A model generated the notes under the pieces. The model was not told where the DNA came from. It saw only the letters and a program-made list of their open reading frames with translations, and searched no databases. A DNA stretch of 28,749 bases, from positions 1 to 28,749 of the forward strand of contig DAISJD010000030.1 in NCBI GenBank assembly GCA_036821645.1, read 5' to 3'. Below, piece after piece: positions 16,862 to 25,027 of the stretch; the stretch's first letter is position 1, and each line of letters opens with the position of its first letter. Position numbers and translations under genes: made by a program. The DNA is from DAISJD01 sp036821645 (GTDB lineage: Bacteria > Pseudomonadota > Alphaproteobacteria > ATCC43930 > CGMCC-115725).

Positions 16862-18175
16862 CTATTTTCCGATACAGAAGTCACGAAAAATAACGTCCAG
16901 CAAATCCTCAACATCGACTTTTCCGGTGACACGCCCGAGAGCCCGAACCGCGATTCGAAGATCCTCAGCAAACAACCCTAACTCCTGACAGTTTATAGCC
17001 CGGTATAGTGCATTAAGGCAATCTTGCAATGCGACACGATGGCGATTTCGGGTAACAAGGACAGTTTCACCCGACAGTCGGGCCGCAGCATAGTCGGTTA
17101 ATTTTTGGATCAAACGATCGATACCGGCACCTGTTTCGGCTGAAATTCCAATTTCTCCGGGTGGTGCAGGCTTTAAATCGATCTTATTCCAAATCGATAG
17201 ATTATTGCCAGCCGTGACCAGCGACGATGTTTCACGTGAAACATCGTCGCTGGAATCGACAATAAACAATGTTAGATCCGCAGATTCTGCCCGTGCTTTT
17301 GCCCGTCGCATGCCTTCTTGTTCAATTGGATCGTCCGTTATTCTGATCCCGGCAGTATCAGCCAACAGAATAGCATACCCACCTAGATCAAGCCGAACCT
17401 CGACAATATCCCGTGTTGTCCCCGCATGGGCAGAAACAATCGCTACATCGCGCCCCGCCAACTTATTCAACAAACTTGATTTTCCAGAATTTGGCGGACC
17501 AACCAAGGCAACGGACAACCCATCTCTGACGATCTCACCCCGGTTCCCATCAGCCATTGCTTGGTTGATCGAATCCGCCAATTGCTGAAGGTTTCGCCGT
17601 ATGTCATCCCATAAGCCAATCGGTAATTCTTCATCAGAAAAATCGATCACTGCCTCGCAATAAGCCAGGGCCCTGATCGCTTGTTCGGTCCATTGTTCGA
17701 CAGTACGGGCCAAACTCCCATTCATCTGCTGCAAGGCTTGACGGCGCTGGGCGGCGGTATCAGCCGCAATCAAATCGGCTAGCCCTTCAGCCTCTGTCAA
17801 ATCCATTTTTTGATGGTGGAAGGCTCTGCGGGTAAATTCCCCCGGTTCGGCGATCCGGCAATGAGGCAAACGCCCCAATGTGTCGAGAAGATGGGCCATC
17901 ACGGCATGGCTGCCATGGATGTGCAATTCGGCAACATCCTCACCGGTAAAACTCTGTGGACCGGGAAACCAAATCACGAGTCCCCGATCGATCAATTCCG
18001 ATCCATCCCTGAGGGCACATAAACGGGCGAGACGCGGTCTCGGTAGTTTGCCTGTGAGAGCGATCAGACAATCGGCAGCATGGGGGCCGGAAACCCGCAC
18101 AACGGCAACACCGGCGCGCCCGCGCGCCGTCGCCGGTGCAAAAATCGTATCGCTGCTGAGGTTAGCGCCCATCAT
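16862..18175 (-). CDS. mnmE: tRNA modification GTPase MnmE
   Basis: A 437-aa protein with an N-terminal tetrahydrofolate-binding domain (SSDTIFAPATARGRAGVAVV), a helical domain and an inserted G domain: GPPNSGKSSL (G1, near 227-236), DTAGI (G3, near 273-277), NKIDL (G4, near 330-334). It ends in DFCIGK, the invariant C-terminus with the Cys involved in modification. It works with MnmG on U34 of tRNA. ATG at 18175 is chosen over TTG 18178 because it forms TGATG with the ferredoxin stop. Between G3 and G4 the residues SSDDVSRETSSL (about 308-319) are encoded by a 36-bp palindrome that contains a parS site; this loop is variable in the family. Confidence 0.97.
   Translation of the reverse strand: MMGANLSSDTIFAPATARGRAGVAVVRVSGPHAADCLIALTGKLPRPRLARLCALRDGSELIDRGLVIWFPGPQSFTGEDVAELHIHGSHAVMAHLLDTLGRLPHCRIAEPGEFTRRAFHHQKMDLTEAEGLADLIAADTAAQRRQALQQMNGSLARTVEQWTEQAIRALAYCEAVIDFSDEELPIGLWDDIRRNLQQLADSINQAMADGNRGEIVRDGLSVALVGPPNSGKSSLLNKLAGRDVAIVSAHAGTTRDIVEVRLDLGGYAILLADTAGIRITDDPIEQEGMRRAKARAESADLTLFIVDSSDDVSRETSSLVTAGNNLSIWNKIDLKPAPPGEIGISAETGAGIDRLIQKLTDYAAARLSGETVLVTRNRHRVALQDCLNALYRAINCQELGLFAEDLRIAVRALGRVTGKVDVEDLLDVIFRDFCIGK
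17218..17253. promoter_or_regulatory. parS: parS site at the centre of a 36-bp perfect palindrome in mnmE
   Basis: The core TGTTTCACGTGAAACA is at 17228-17243. The symmetry continues ten more bases on each side: CCAGCGACGATGTTTCAC (17218-17235) is exactly the reverse complement of 17236-17253. The next flanking pair (A17217, A17254) breaks it. It lies in the MnmE G domain coding sequence and encodes SSDDVSRETSSL. Confidence 0.95.
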
Positions 18176-18507
18176 CAACGCTGTTCATTGGACAAGCGCA
18201 AATGGTCAACGACAGTCCCCCCAGCTAAATGTTGGCTGAGGATAAGATCGACATCGTCACGGGTTTTAGGCGCATACCAAATACCATCAGGATAGATCAC
18301 CATGACAGGACCTAATTCGCACCGATCTAGACACCCCGCACTGTTTATCCGTGTATCGGCAAGTCCCAACTCTTTGGCGCGTACCTTCATATAATTGCGC
18401 AGGTCTTCGCTACCCTTGTCCAAACAACATCCTCTTGGATGACCATCCGGCCGTTTGTTCGTACAGAAAAAGGCATGGATGGCAAAAAATGGTTTTTCGT
18501 CAGTCAT
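18175..18507 (-). CDS. Thioredoxin-like [2Fe-2S] ferredoxin
   Basis: A 110-aa protein of the (2Fe-2S) ferredoxin family with thioredoxin fold, related to the Shethna-type ferredoxin and the NuoE C-terminal domain. Cluster ligands are probably among FFCTNKRPDGHPRGCC (Cys15, Cys27, Cys28) and AGCLDRC (about 59-63), followed by GPVMVIYPDGIWY. It is likely a soluble electron carrier; its partner is unknown. The stop overlaps the mnmE start (TGATG), so it is probably translated together with mnmE. It diverges from the YyaL-type gene, with a shared 69-bp promoter region. Confidence 0.9.
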   Translation of the reverse strand: MTDEKPFFAIHAFFCTNKRPDGHPRGCCLDKGSEDLRNYMKVRAKELGLADTRINSAGCLDRCELGPVMVIYPDGIWYAPKTRDDVDLILSQHLAGGTVVDHLRLSNEQR

Positions 18508-18576
18508 CGCGGGCTCTGTTCGTGAGATATAGCACTATGCTAGAATCGACGAGTGTACAGTTTAGGAATACTCAGC
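18508..18576. promoter_or_regulatory. Divergent promoter region with small palindrome
   Basis: This 69-bp gap separates the divergent ferredoxin and thioredoxin-domain genes. TAGCA-cta-TGCTA (18530-18542) is a short symmetric element in the middle, suitable for an operator; no exact sigma70 promoter is obvious. TTTAGGA provides the ribosome-binding site of the plus-strand gene. Confidence 0.3.
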
Positions 18577-20595
18577 ATGAATGCAAATTTATTATCCCAG
18601 GAAACCAGCCCCTATTTATTGCAGCATCAACATAATCCGGTCGATTGGTATCCCTGGTGTATGGAAGCCTTCGATGCAGCACATCGAGACAATAAACCGG
18701 TTTTACTCTCTATCGGTTATACGGCATGCCATTGGTGTCACGTCATGGCCCATGAAAGTTTTGATAACCCGGCTATTGCCAAGATTATGAATGAGAATTT
18801 TATTTGCATCAAAGTGGACCGGGAAGAACGCCCGGATCTGGACGCGATATATCAACAATCGTTAGGATTGCTGGGCCAGCAAGGCGGATGGCCTTTGACT
18901 ATGTTCTTGACCCCCAATGGAAACCCATTTTGGGGTGGGACATATTTTCCACCGGAAACACGATGGGGCCGTGCCGGCTTTCCCGATGTTTTGCGGGGGA
19001 TTGCACGCACGTTTCATCAAGATTACGACCGGGTTGCCCAAAATGTCGGAGTTTTGACCAAAGGCTTGAAAGCCCTTTCCGAACCGCGAAGCGGTGGTGT
19101 CGTCACGGTTACGATGTTGAACAAAGTCCCGGAACACATCAATCAGGCAATAGATCAACGTTACGGCGGTTTTCACGGTGCGCCTAAATTCCCGAATTGC
19201 ACCATGTTGGAGGTTTTATGGCGTGGCTATAAAAGAACCGGCATCACGCCTTACCGCGACTCGGTTTTATTGACGTTGGAAAGAATTTGCCAAGGGGGAA
19301 TTTATGATCATATCGGCGGTGGTTTTGCCCGATATGCGACCGAAGAAACCTGGCTTGTGCCCCATTTTGAAAAGATGCTCTATGACAATGCGCAATTGAT
19401 CGAGTTGCTTTGTTGGGCGTATCAGGAAACTGCCAATCCTCTGTTTAAAGATCGGGTTCATGAAACTGTCGACTGGCTGTTGCGCGAGATGCGGGGCGAT
19501 GGCGATGCGTTTACGGCATCGTTGGATGCCGATAGCGAGCATGAAGAAGGTAAATTTTATGTCTGGTCCGAGGCCGAGATCGATGCGATTCTTGGCGCTA
19601 ATGCCGAGTTATTTAAGAATGTCTATGAAGTAACCGCACAAGGAAATTGGGAAGGTCATACGATCCTCAATCGTTCGGCAGGTCCCTATCCGCTGACTGA
19701 TGCGGCTGAAGAAACTTTGAAACATTGTCGCGCGCGCCTACTTCAGGCGCGCAATCAGCGTATCAAACCAGAACGCGACGATAAAATCTTGGCCGATTGG
19801 AATGGGATGATGATTTCATCCCTTTGCCTTGCAGCGTCGGTTTTTGATCGGGCCGATTGGCTTGAGGCGGCCGGTGATGCGTGGCTCTTCATCACGCAAA
19901 CCATGCGCATCGATGAAAATCGTCTGGCCCATTCCTGGTGTCGCGGTAAAGCTCATCCAGGCATCTTGGATGATTATGCGGCCTTAGGCAGGGCAGCCCT
20001 CATGTTGGCGACGGTAACGCAAGATCAGGCTTATCTGGCGCAAGGGGAACGATGGGCAGAGACGGTCGATCGGCACTTCTTAGATCCGCGCGGCGGTTAT
20101 TATATGACGGCCGACGATACGGAAACTCTGATCACGCGGACGAAGTCGATAAGCGATGCGGCTGTTCCATCAGGAAATGGGGCGATCCTCTCTCTTTTTG
20201 CCGATCTTTATTACAGAACTGGAAAAGAACTTTATCTCAAAAGGGCGGAAGATCTCATTTGCGCTTTTTCAGGGGAGTTGGAACGGAATTTCTTCCCTTT
20301 GGGTGCTTATTTGAACGGGGTCGATCTTTATTTATCCGCTGTTCAAATTGTCATTATTGCCGATACAGAACGATGTGATCTGAAGCCAATCCTGAAAACA
20401 ATTCATCAATCAAGTCTGATGAATAAAATTGTCCAAGTTGTTGCAGATCCTGCGGCCTTGTCTGAGACGCATCCAGCTTTTGGTAAGCCAAAGAATGATA
20501 AAGAATTGGTGATTTATATCTGCCGCAACCAGACCTGTTCGGCACCGATAACCACGCATGAAGAACTTTTAGAAAACCTTGCAATGTCCCAATAA
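18577..20595 (+). CDS. Thioredoxin domain-containing protein, YyaL/DUF255 family
   Basis: A 672-aa protein of the YyaL/SSP411 family: an N-terminal thioredoxin-like domain (DUF255) followed by a six-hairpin glycosidase-like region. SPYLLQHQHNPVDWYPW (11-27) and CHWCHVMAHESF (51-62, CxxC) are the family signatures; further on are KVDREERPDLD, GGWPLTMFLTPNG and HFEKMLYDNAQL. The C-terminus contains CRNQTCSAP. The cellular role is not established. The frame is open from a GTG at 18553, but ATG at 18577 has AGGA nine bases upstream and gives the conserved beginning. Base composition is more AT-rich than leuS. It ends before a bidirectional terminator. Confidence 0.93.
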   Translation: MNANLLSQETSPYLLQHQHNPVDWYPWCMEAFDAAHRDNKPVLLSIGYTACHWCHVMAHESFDNPAIAKIMNENFICIKVDREERPDLDAIYQQSLGLLGQQGGWPLTMFLTPNGNPFWGGTYFPPETRWGRAGFPDVLRGIARTFHQDYDRVAQNVGVLTKGLKALSEPRSGGVVTVTMLNKVPEHINQAIDQRYGGFHGAPKFPNCTMLEVLWRGYKRTGITPYRDSVLLTLERICQGGIYDHIGGGFARYATEETWLVPHFEKMLYDNAQLIELLCWAYQETANPLFKDRVHETVDWLLREMRGDGDAFTASLDADSEHEEGKFYVWSEAEIDAILGANAELFKNVYEVTAQGNWEGHTILNRSAGPYPLTDAAEETLKHCRARLLQARNQRIKPERDDKILADWNGMMISSLCLAASVFDRADWLEAAGDAWLFITQTMRIDENRLAHSWCRGKAHPGILDDYAALGRAALMLATVTQDQAYLAQGERWAETVDRHFLDPRGGYYMTADDTETLITRTKSISDAAVPSGNGAILSLFADLYYRTGKELYLKRAEDLICAFSGELERNFFPLGAYLNGVDLYLSAVQIVIIADTERCDLKPILKTIHQSSLMNKIVQVVADPAALSETHPAFGKPKNDKELVIYICRNQTCSAPITTHEELLENLAMSQ

Positions 20596-20637
20596 GGTTT
20601 CTTGATAAAATCGTTTTCATCTTTTGGTTCGTTCAAT

Positions 20638-20676
20638 AAAAAAACCCTTCCCGATTAAACGAGGAAGGGTTTTTTT
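20638..20676. terminator. Bidirectional rho-independent terminator
   Basis: AAAAAAACCCTTCC (20638-20651) and GGAAGGGTTTTTTT (20663-20676) form a perfect 14-bp stem with an 11-nt loop. Each strand ends in seven T. It serves the thioredoxin-domain gene (plus) and rho (minus), which converge here. Confidence 0.95.
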
Positions 20677-20699
20677 AGAATTGATTATTGCTAGATAGT

Positions 20700-21956
20700 C
20701 TACGTATTCATTGCATCAAAGAAATCTGCATTGCTTTTCGACTGACGCAGTTTTTCTAATAAGAATTCCATTCCATCAACGACACCCATGGGCATTAAGA
20801 CGCGGCGTAAGACCCACATTTTGGATAGGACGGCCTTATCCACCAAAAGTTCTTCTTTGCGCGTTCCCGACTTAGTAATATCGAGTGACGGGAATGTCCG
20901 TTTGTCAGCAACTTTGCGATCAAGAACAATTTCCGAATTACCCGTACCTTTGAATTCTTCAAAGATTACTTCGTCCATTCTGGATCCTGTATCGATCAAA
21001 GCAGTCGCAATAATCGTTAAGGATCCACCTTCTTCGATATTGCGTGCTGCACCGAAAAACCGTTTGGGCCGTTGCAAGGCATTGGCATCGACACCACCGG
21101 TTAAAACCTTACCAGAGCTTGGAACGACTGTATTATAGGCACGGGCAAGACGTGTGATCGAATCGAGAAGTATAACAACATCCCGTTTATGTTCGACTAG
21201 TCTCTTTGCCTTTTCTATCACCATTTCGGCGACTTGAACATGTCGAGTTGCCGGTTCGTCAAATGTTGAACTGACGACTTCACCTTTCACCGATCGGGCC
21301 ATATCGGTCACTTCTTCTGGCCGTTCGTCGATCAACAGGACTATCAGATAGACTTCAGGGTGATTGGCGGAAATCGCATGCGCAATATTTTGCAGCATGA
21401 CGGTTTTACCGGTTCTAGGCGGGGCGACAATCAGACCGCGTTGCCCTTTACCTAAGGGTGCAATCAAATCGATGACCCGTGTCGTCATATCTTTTTTGGT
21501 TGGGTTTTCCAGTTCGAGTTTTAAACGTTCGTCTGGATAAAGAGGGGTTAAATTATCGAAGTTAATCCGATGACGGACGCGTTCAGGTTCGTCGAAATTA
21601 ATTGAATTAAGCTTTAAAAGTGCGAAATACCGTTCGCCATCTTTGGGTGCCCTGATTTGTCCTTCGACAGTGTCACCGGTACGCAAGCCGAAACGGCGTA
21701 CTTGGTTGGGGCTGACATAAATATCGTCGGGACCGGGTAGGTAATTGGCTTCTGGAGAGCGAAGAAAGCCAAAACCATCCTGCAAAATTTCTAAAACACC
21801 GTCGCCGAAGATTGGAACATCATTGTCGGCAAGCTGTTTCAGAATGGCAAACATCATATCTTGCTTGCGCAGTGAGGAAGCATTCTCAATCTGCAATTCT
21901 TCGGCGAAAGCAAGAAGGGCTGCCGGTGATTTACGCTTCAGTTCTTGAAGATTCAT
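20700..21956 (-). CDS. rho: Transcription termination factor Rho
   Basis: A 418-aa hexameric RNA helicase (E. coli 419). MNLQELKRKSPAALLAFAEEL is the N-terminal Rho domain, GDGVLEILQDGFGFLRSP (51-68) the cold-shock-like RNA-binding fold, GLIVAPPRTGKT (174-185) the Walker A, and VILLDSITRLARAYN the Walker B and R-loop region. The frame is open to 22013, but ATG at 21956 gives the standard N-terminus and follows AGGA. The gene is followed by a strong terminator. Its 242-bp leader contains a large hairpin. Position next to the hem genes and mnmE is typical for alphaproteobacteria. Confidence 0.97.
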   Translation of the reverse strand: MNLQELKRKSPAALLAFAEELQIENASSLRKQDMMFAILKQLADNDVPIFGDGVLEILQDGFGFLRSPEANYLPGPDDIYVSPNQVRRFGLRTGDTVEGQIRAPKDGERYFALLKLNSINFDEPERVRHRINFDNLTPLYPDERLKLELENPTKKDMTTRVIDLIAPLGKGQRGLIVAPPRTGKTVMLQNIAHAISANHPEVYLIVLLIDERPEEVTDMARSVKGEVVSSTFDEPATRHVQVAEMVIEKAKRLVEHKRDVVILLDSITRLARAYNTVVPSSGKVLTGGVDANALQRPKRFFGAARNIEEGGSLTIIATALIDTGSRMDEVIFEEFKGTGNSEIVLDRKVADKRTFPSLDITKSGTRKEELLVDKAVLSKMWVLRRVLMPMGVVDGMEFLLEKLRQSKSNADFFDAMNT

Positions 21957-22141
21957 TGGTCCTGTCGCGCTTAAAATATGGAGGGGAAAGAGGGGCGACA
22001 CATGTCCGAACAAAGGATTTTAGATCGGCGTTTTAAAACGAAAGATCCAAAATCAGCGTAATTTTATGGACACAGGCCGAATTCGCTGACGGCGAAACCC
22101 AGATAGGAATGTGTGATCTTTACGGTACAAAACGTAACAAG

Positions 22142-22193
22142 TCAAACAAGATTTAGGGGGAACGGGTCACGTTATCCGTTACCCCTTGTTTGA
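22142..22193 (-). other. Large interrupted hairpin between hemJ and rho
   Basis: TCAAACAA (22142-22149) pairs with TTGTTTGA (22186-22193). After a 6-nt bulge, GGGG (22156-22159) pairs with CCCC (22182-22185), and AACGG (22161-22165) with CCGTT (22176-22180), around a 10-nt loop. It begins 6 bp after the hemJ stop on the minus strand. No good T-run follows, so it may be a weak terminator or part of the rho leader. Confidence 0.6.
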
Positions 22194-22198
22194 TAGGA

Positions 22199-22639
22199 TC
22201 AAAAAGGTTTCATGATCACGAGAAATACAATGACGATCATGAGAAATGTCGGGACTTCATTCATGATACGAAAAAAACGTGCGGTCTTTGTATTTTTATC
22301 GTTTCTGAATTTTTTGACGAAAGTGGTCATATAGATTGTGACTGCAACAAGGAAAAGAACAAAGAGTAGTTTTACATGAATCCAATGTTCATGTTTGAAA
22401 TCAACCATACTCAGCATCAAACCGCCGAATATCAGTGATACGAGCATACCAGGATGCATAATATAAAATGTTAAACGATATTCCATCTTTTTGAAAACTT
22501 CTATTAATTGCTTATTATTTTGGTTTTCTGCATGATAGACAAACAATCTTGGCAGATATAGGATCGCAGCCATCCACGTAATAATGCCAATTACATGCAA
22601 TGACTTTATCAATAAATAATTCTCAGCGATAAAATTCAT
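22199..22639 (-). CDS. hemJ: Protoporphyrinogen IX oxidase HemJ
   Basis: A 146-aa integral membrane protein of the UPF0093/HemJ family, which oxidises protoporphyrinogen IX to protoporphyrin IX in bacteria lacking HemG and HemY. About four hydrophobic helices are visible. The conserved His is in KSLHVIGIITWMA (near residue 16), followed by YLPRLFVYH, and MEYRLTFYIMHPGM carries another His. It starts 3 bp after the hemH stop, so the two final heme steps are in one operon. The coding sequence is AT-rich (about 37% GC in a hand-counted 60-base line). Confidence 0.95.
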   Translation of the reverse strand: MNFIAENYLLIKSLHVIGIITWMAAILYLPRLFVYHAENQNNKQLIEVFKKMEYRLTFYIMHPGMLVSLIFGGLMLSMVDFKHEHWIHVKLLFVLFLVAVTIYMTTFVKKFRNDKNTKTARFFRIMNEVPTFLMIVIVFLVIMKPF

Positions 22640-22642
22640 GAT

Positions 22643-23674
22643 TTATTTCCTTTCCTGAAAGGGACAACGTGCATGGTTTTTGGCGCATTTTTGGTTGGTG
22701 TTGAAGGGACAAATCTCTTCTTCAGATCGCATTGTGCTATGGATGATTTCGCATAATCCGTCAATGAACGGTTCGTCGCAGTCCACAGTCGGCAAGCGAA
22801 GATAGGCAGGTATTTTGAGTTTTTCGGCGAGTTCCCGATACTCAATATCGAGTTCGACCAAGGTTTCCGAATGTTCGGAAACGAATGCGACCGGTACCAC
22901 AATGACCGGCACTTTATCATGGGCTGCCCGCTCAATTTCGGCTTCTGTCGATGGGCCGATCCATTCAAGAGGCCCAACGCGGCTTTGATAACAAATTTGA
23001 TAGTCGAGATCTTGCATGCCTGTCGATTTTATAATGGCTTCGACAGTTTCTTCTACTTGACTTTGATAGGGATCACCGGATGTTACGATCTTTTTTGGCA
23101 ATCCATGTGCGGAAAAAAGCAGTCTTGGTTTTTTAAGTGTCTTATCAAAATTAAGAATTGATTGTACAACTTTATCACTGACAGCTTTAATAAAACCAGC
23201 ATTATTTGGATAACAGCATATTTCCTGGGTTTTAATATTGAGTTGTTCTTTTTTTGCAATTCTTTTCCATTCTGCGATCGATGATCCTGTCGTCGTCGTA
23301 GAGAATTGAGGATAAAGTGGCAGCAGGATAATTTTATCAGGGTTCCAAGCCTTGACTGCTTTTATTTGTTCGTCGGCCCGTGGATGCCAATAACGCATGA
23401 CGATAAAACATTTGAAGTCAGGCCCTAATTTTTTTTGAAGTGCCGCAGCTTGTTGTTCTGTGTTTGGCAGAATCGGGGACCGACCGCCGATTTGGCGGTA
23501 AATTTCTTGTGCTGTTTTTGCGCGGCGAGATGAAATTAATTTTGCGATCAACCATCTTAATGGGTTTTTTACTGTGATGATTGCCGGATCGTAAAAAAGA
23601 TTGAATAAAAATGGTTGAACTGACTCGATAGAATCAGGACCCCCTAAATTGAATAAAATAATAGCAGTCTTCAT
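22643..23674 (-). CDS. hemH: Ferrochelatase
   Basis: A 343-aa enzyme that inserts Fe2+ into protoporphyrin IX. FNLGGPDSIESVQPFL (8-23) is the N-terminal motif, LLFSAHGLPKKIV includes the active-site His190, and FVSEHSETLVELDIEY (264-279) holds the conserved glutamates. The C-terminal tail has Cys308, Cys322, Cys330 and Cys337, a pattern that recalls [2Fe-2S] ferrochelatases known from Caulobacter and animals. ATG at 23674 lies 57 bp after the hemE stop. Upstream of hemJ with 3 bp between them. The gene is markedly more AT-rich than leuS or PPSR. Confidence 0.96.
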   Translation of the reverse strand: MKTAIILFNLGGPDSIESVQPFLFNLFYDPAIITVKNPLRWLIAKLISSRRAKTAQEIYRQIGGRSPILPNTEQQAAALQKKLGPDFKCFIVMRYWHPRADEQIKAVKAWNPDKIILLPLYPQFSTTTTGSSIAEWKRIAKKEQLNIKTQEICCYPNNAGFIKAVSDKVVQSILNFDKTLKKPRLLFSAHGLPKKIVTSGDPYQSQVEETVEAIIKSTGMQDLDYQICYQSRVGPLEWIGPSTEAEIERAAHDKVPVIVVPVAFVSEHSETLVELDIEYRELAEKLKIPAYLRLPTVDCDEPFIDGLCEIIHSTMRSEEEICPFNTNQKCAKNHARCPFQERK

Positions 23675-23690
23675 GATTCACCTTCAAAGA

Positions 23691-23724
23691 ATAAGAGAGA
23701 TTAAAATAAAATAACCTCTCTTAT
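23691..23724 (-). other. Inverted repeat between hemE and hemH
   Basis: ATAAGAGAG (23691-23699) and CTCTCTTAT (23716-23724) are exact inverted copies around a 16-nt AT-only or nearly AT-only loop. It starts 7 bp after the hemE stop and ends about 16 bp before hemH, covering the hemH ribosome-binding area. It could limit read-through or control hemH translation. Confidence 0.5.
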
Positions 23725-23731
23725 GTTGTCC

Positions 23732-24778
23732 TTATTTCTTGACAGGCGTTGATTTAATTATTTCAGCGATTTTTGCTACATGTTCTGGCGGTGTCTGGGG
23801 CACAATGCCGTGCCCAAGGTTAAAGACGAATGGTCCTTTGCCCAGTGTATCGATAATTTCTTTCACACGTCGTTCCATCGCCGGACCACCGGCAACTAAC
23901 AACAATGGGTCAAGATTGCCTTGAACGGGCACGATCGGTTGGAGAACGTCGCGGGCGAAATTGAGTGGCATATCGGTATCGATCGATACCGCATCGACTT
24001 TCGTATTGCGGACATATTCAAGGTATTGAGAACCAGCGCCTTTCGGGAAACCGATGATTGGAATCTTCGGGTACCGTGTTTTCAGCGCATGAACGATTTT
24101 TATCGTCGGTTCGATTACCCATTTTTGGAATGCATCGCCTTCGAGCGCACCAGCCCAACTATCGAAAAGTTGGACTACCTCACACCCTGCATCGATCTGT
24201 GCACTGAGATGAGCGATCGTGGCGATCGTAATACGGTCGATCAGGATTTGAAACCCATGAGGATCACGCGCAATCCAACCTTTGCAGTGCGTAAATTCAC
24301 GACTGCCGCCGCCTTCGACCATATAGGTCGCAACTGTCCACGGAGCGCCGGCAAATCCGATCAAGGCGGTTTCGCTCGGCAATTTTACGCGCAGACGTCT
24401 CACCGTTTCATAAATCGGTGCCAATTTTACGAGATCAAGGCTCGAAGTAAGGATTTCCAGGCCTTTTTCGTCGCGAATAGGGGGTAGTTTCGGTCCTTCG
24501 CCTTCTTGGAAGGTTAGATTTTGGCCAAGTCCGAAGGGAACCACGAGAATATCGGAAAAAAGAATCGATGCATCCATGCCGAAACGGCGGATCGGTTGCA
24601 AGGTTACTTCTGTTGCTCGTTCCGGGTCGAGACAAAGATCGAGAAAGCTTCCCGCATCGGCGCGTGTCGCCCGATATTCCGGTAAATAGCGACCTGCCTG
24701 GCGCATCAACCAAAAAGGATGGCGATCAACGGAGGCACCCCGTAAAGCCCGCAGGAGAAGTTTATCGTCGGAATTCAT
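23732..24778 (-). CDS. hemE: Uroporphyrinogen decarboxylase
   Basis: A 348-aa enzyme converting uroporphyrinogen III to coproporphyrinogen III. HPFWLMRQAGRYLPEYR (20-36) is the classic signature with the substrate-binding arginines; GFAGAPWTVATYMVEG and LFDSWAGAL are further hallmarks. The frame is open up to 24985, but the extra 69 residues have no family resemblance and cover the probable origin, so ATG 24778 (MNSDDKLLLRALRG) is chosen. Together with hemH and hemJ it gives three late heme steps in one direction. It borders oriC in the manner known from Caulobacter. Confidence 0.96.
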   Translation of the reverse strand: MNSDDKLLLRALRGASVDRHPFWLMRQAGRYLPEYRATRADAGSFLDLCLDPERATEVTLQPIRRFGMDASILFSDILVVPFGLGQNLTFQEGEGPKLPPIRDEKGLEILTSSLDLVKLAPIYETVRRLRVKLPSETALIGFAGAPWTVATYMVEGGGSREFTHCKGWIARDPHGFQILIDRITIATIAHLSAQIDAGCEVVQLFDSWAGALEGDAFQKWVIEPTIKIVHALKTRYPKIPIIGFPKGAGSQYLEYVRNTKVDAVSIDTDMPLNFARDVLQPIVPVQGNLDPLLLVAGGPAMERRVKEIIDTLGKGPFVFNLGHGIVPQTPPEHVAKIAEIIKSTPVKK

Positions 24779-24881
24779 AGGCGGTGTCGCGTCCTCTTGG
24801 CCAAGTGTGTCTCGTGTTGTCCACGGGATACTATCACACGATCGTTTGGGTTTATGGTTTAGGGGTAGTGATGGTTGGGGC

Positions 24882-24890
24882 TGTGAATAA
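24882..24890 (-). promoter_or_regulatory. DnaA box, exact TTATTCACA
   Basis: TGTGAATAA on the plus strand, the complement of TTATTCACA, matches the TTATNCACA consensus without mismatch. It is the best box of the presumed origin. Confidence 0.75.
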
Positions 24891-25027
24891 CATGAATTAG
24901 CATTATCTGACGATTCATCCACAGAAATTATCGTCCGAGATCCATCCGAACCGGGTTTTGGGGATGAATCTGGGATGTTCTGCACGAATCGCCAGGAAAA
25001 TGACAGGTTGCAGGGTGTGGGGCAAGA

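Noticed and set aside
24779..24985. N-terminal extension of 69 residues on hemE
   Set aside because: The extension has low-complexity composition, no family resemblance, and covers DnaA boxes and GANTC sites; ATG 24778 gives the standard HemE beginning.
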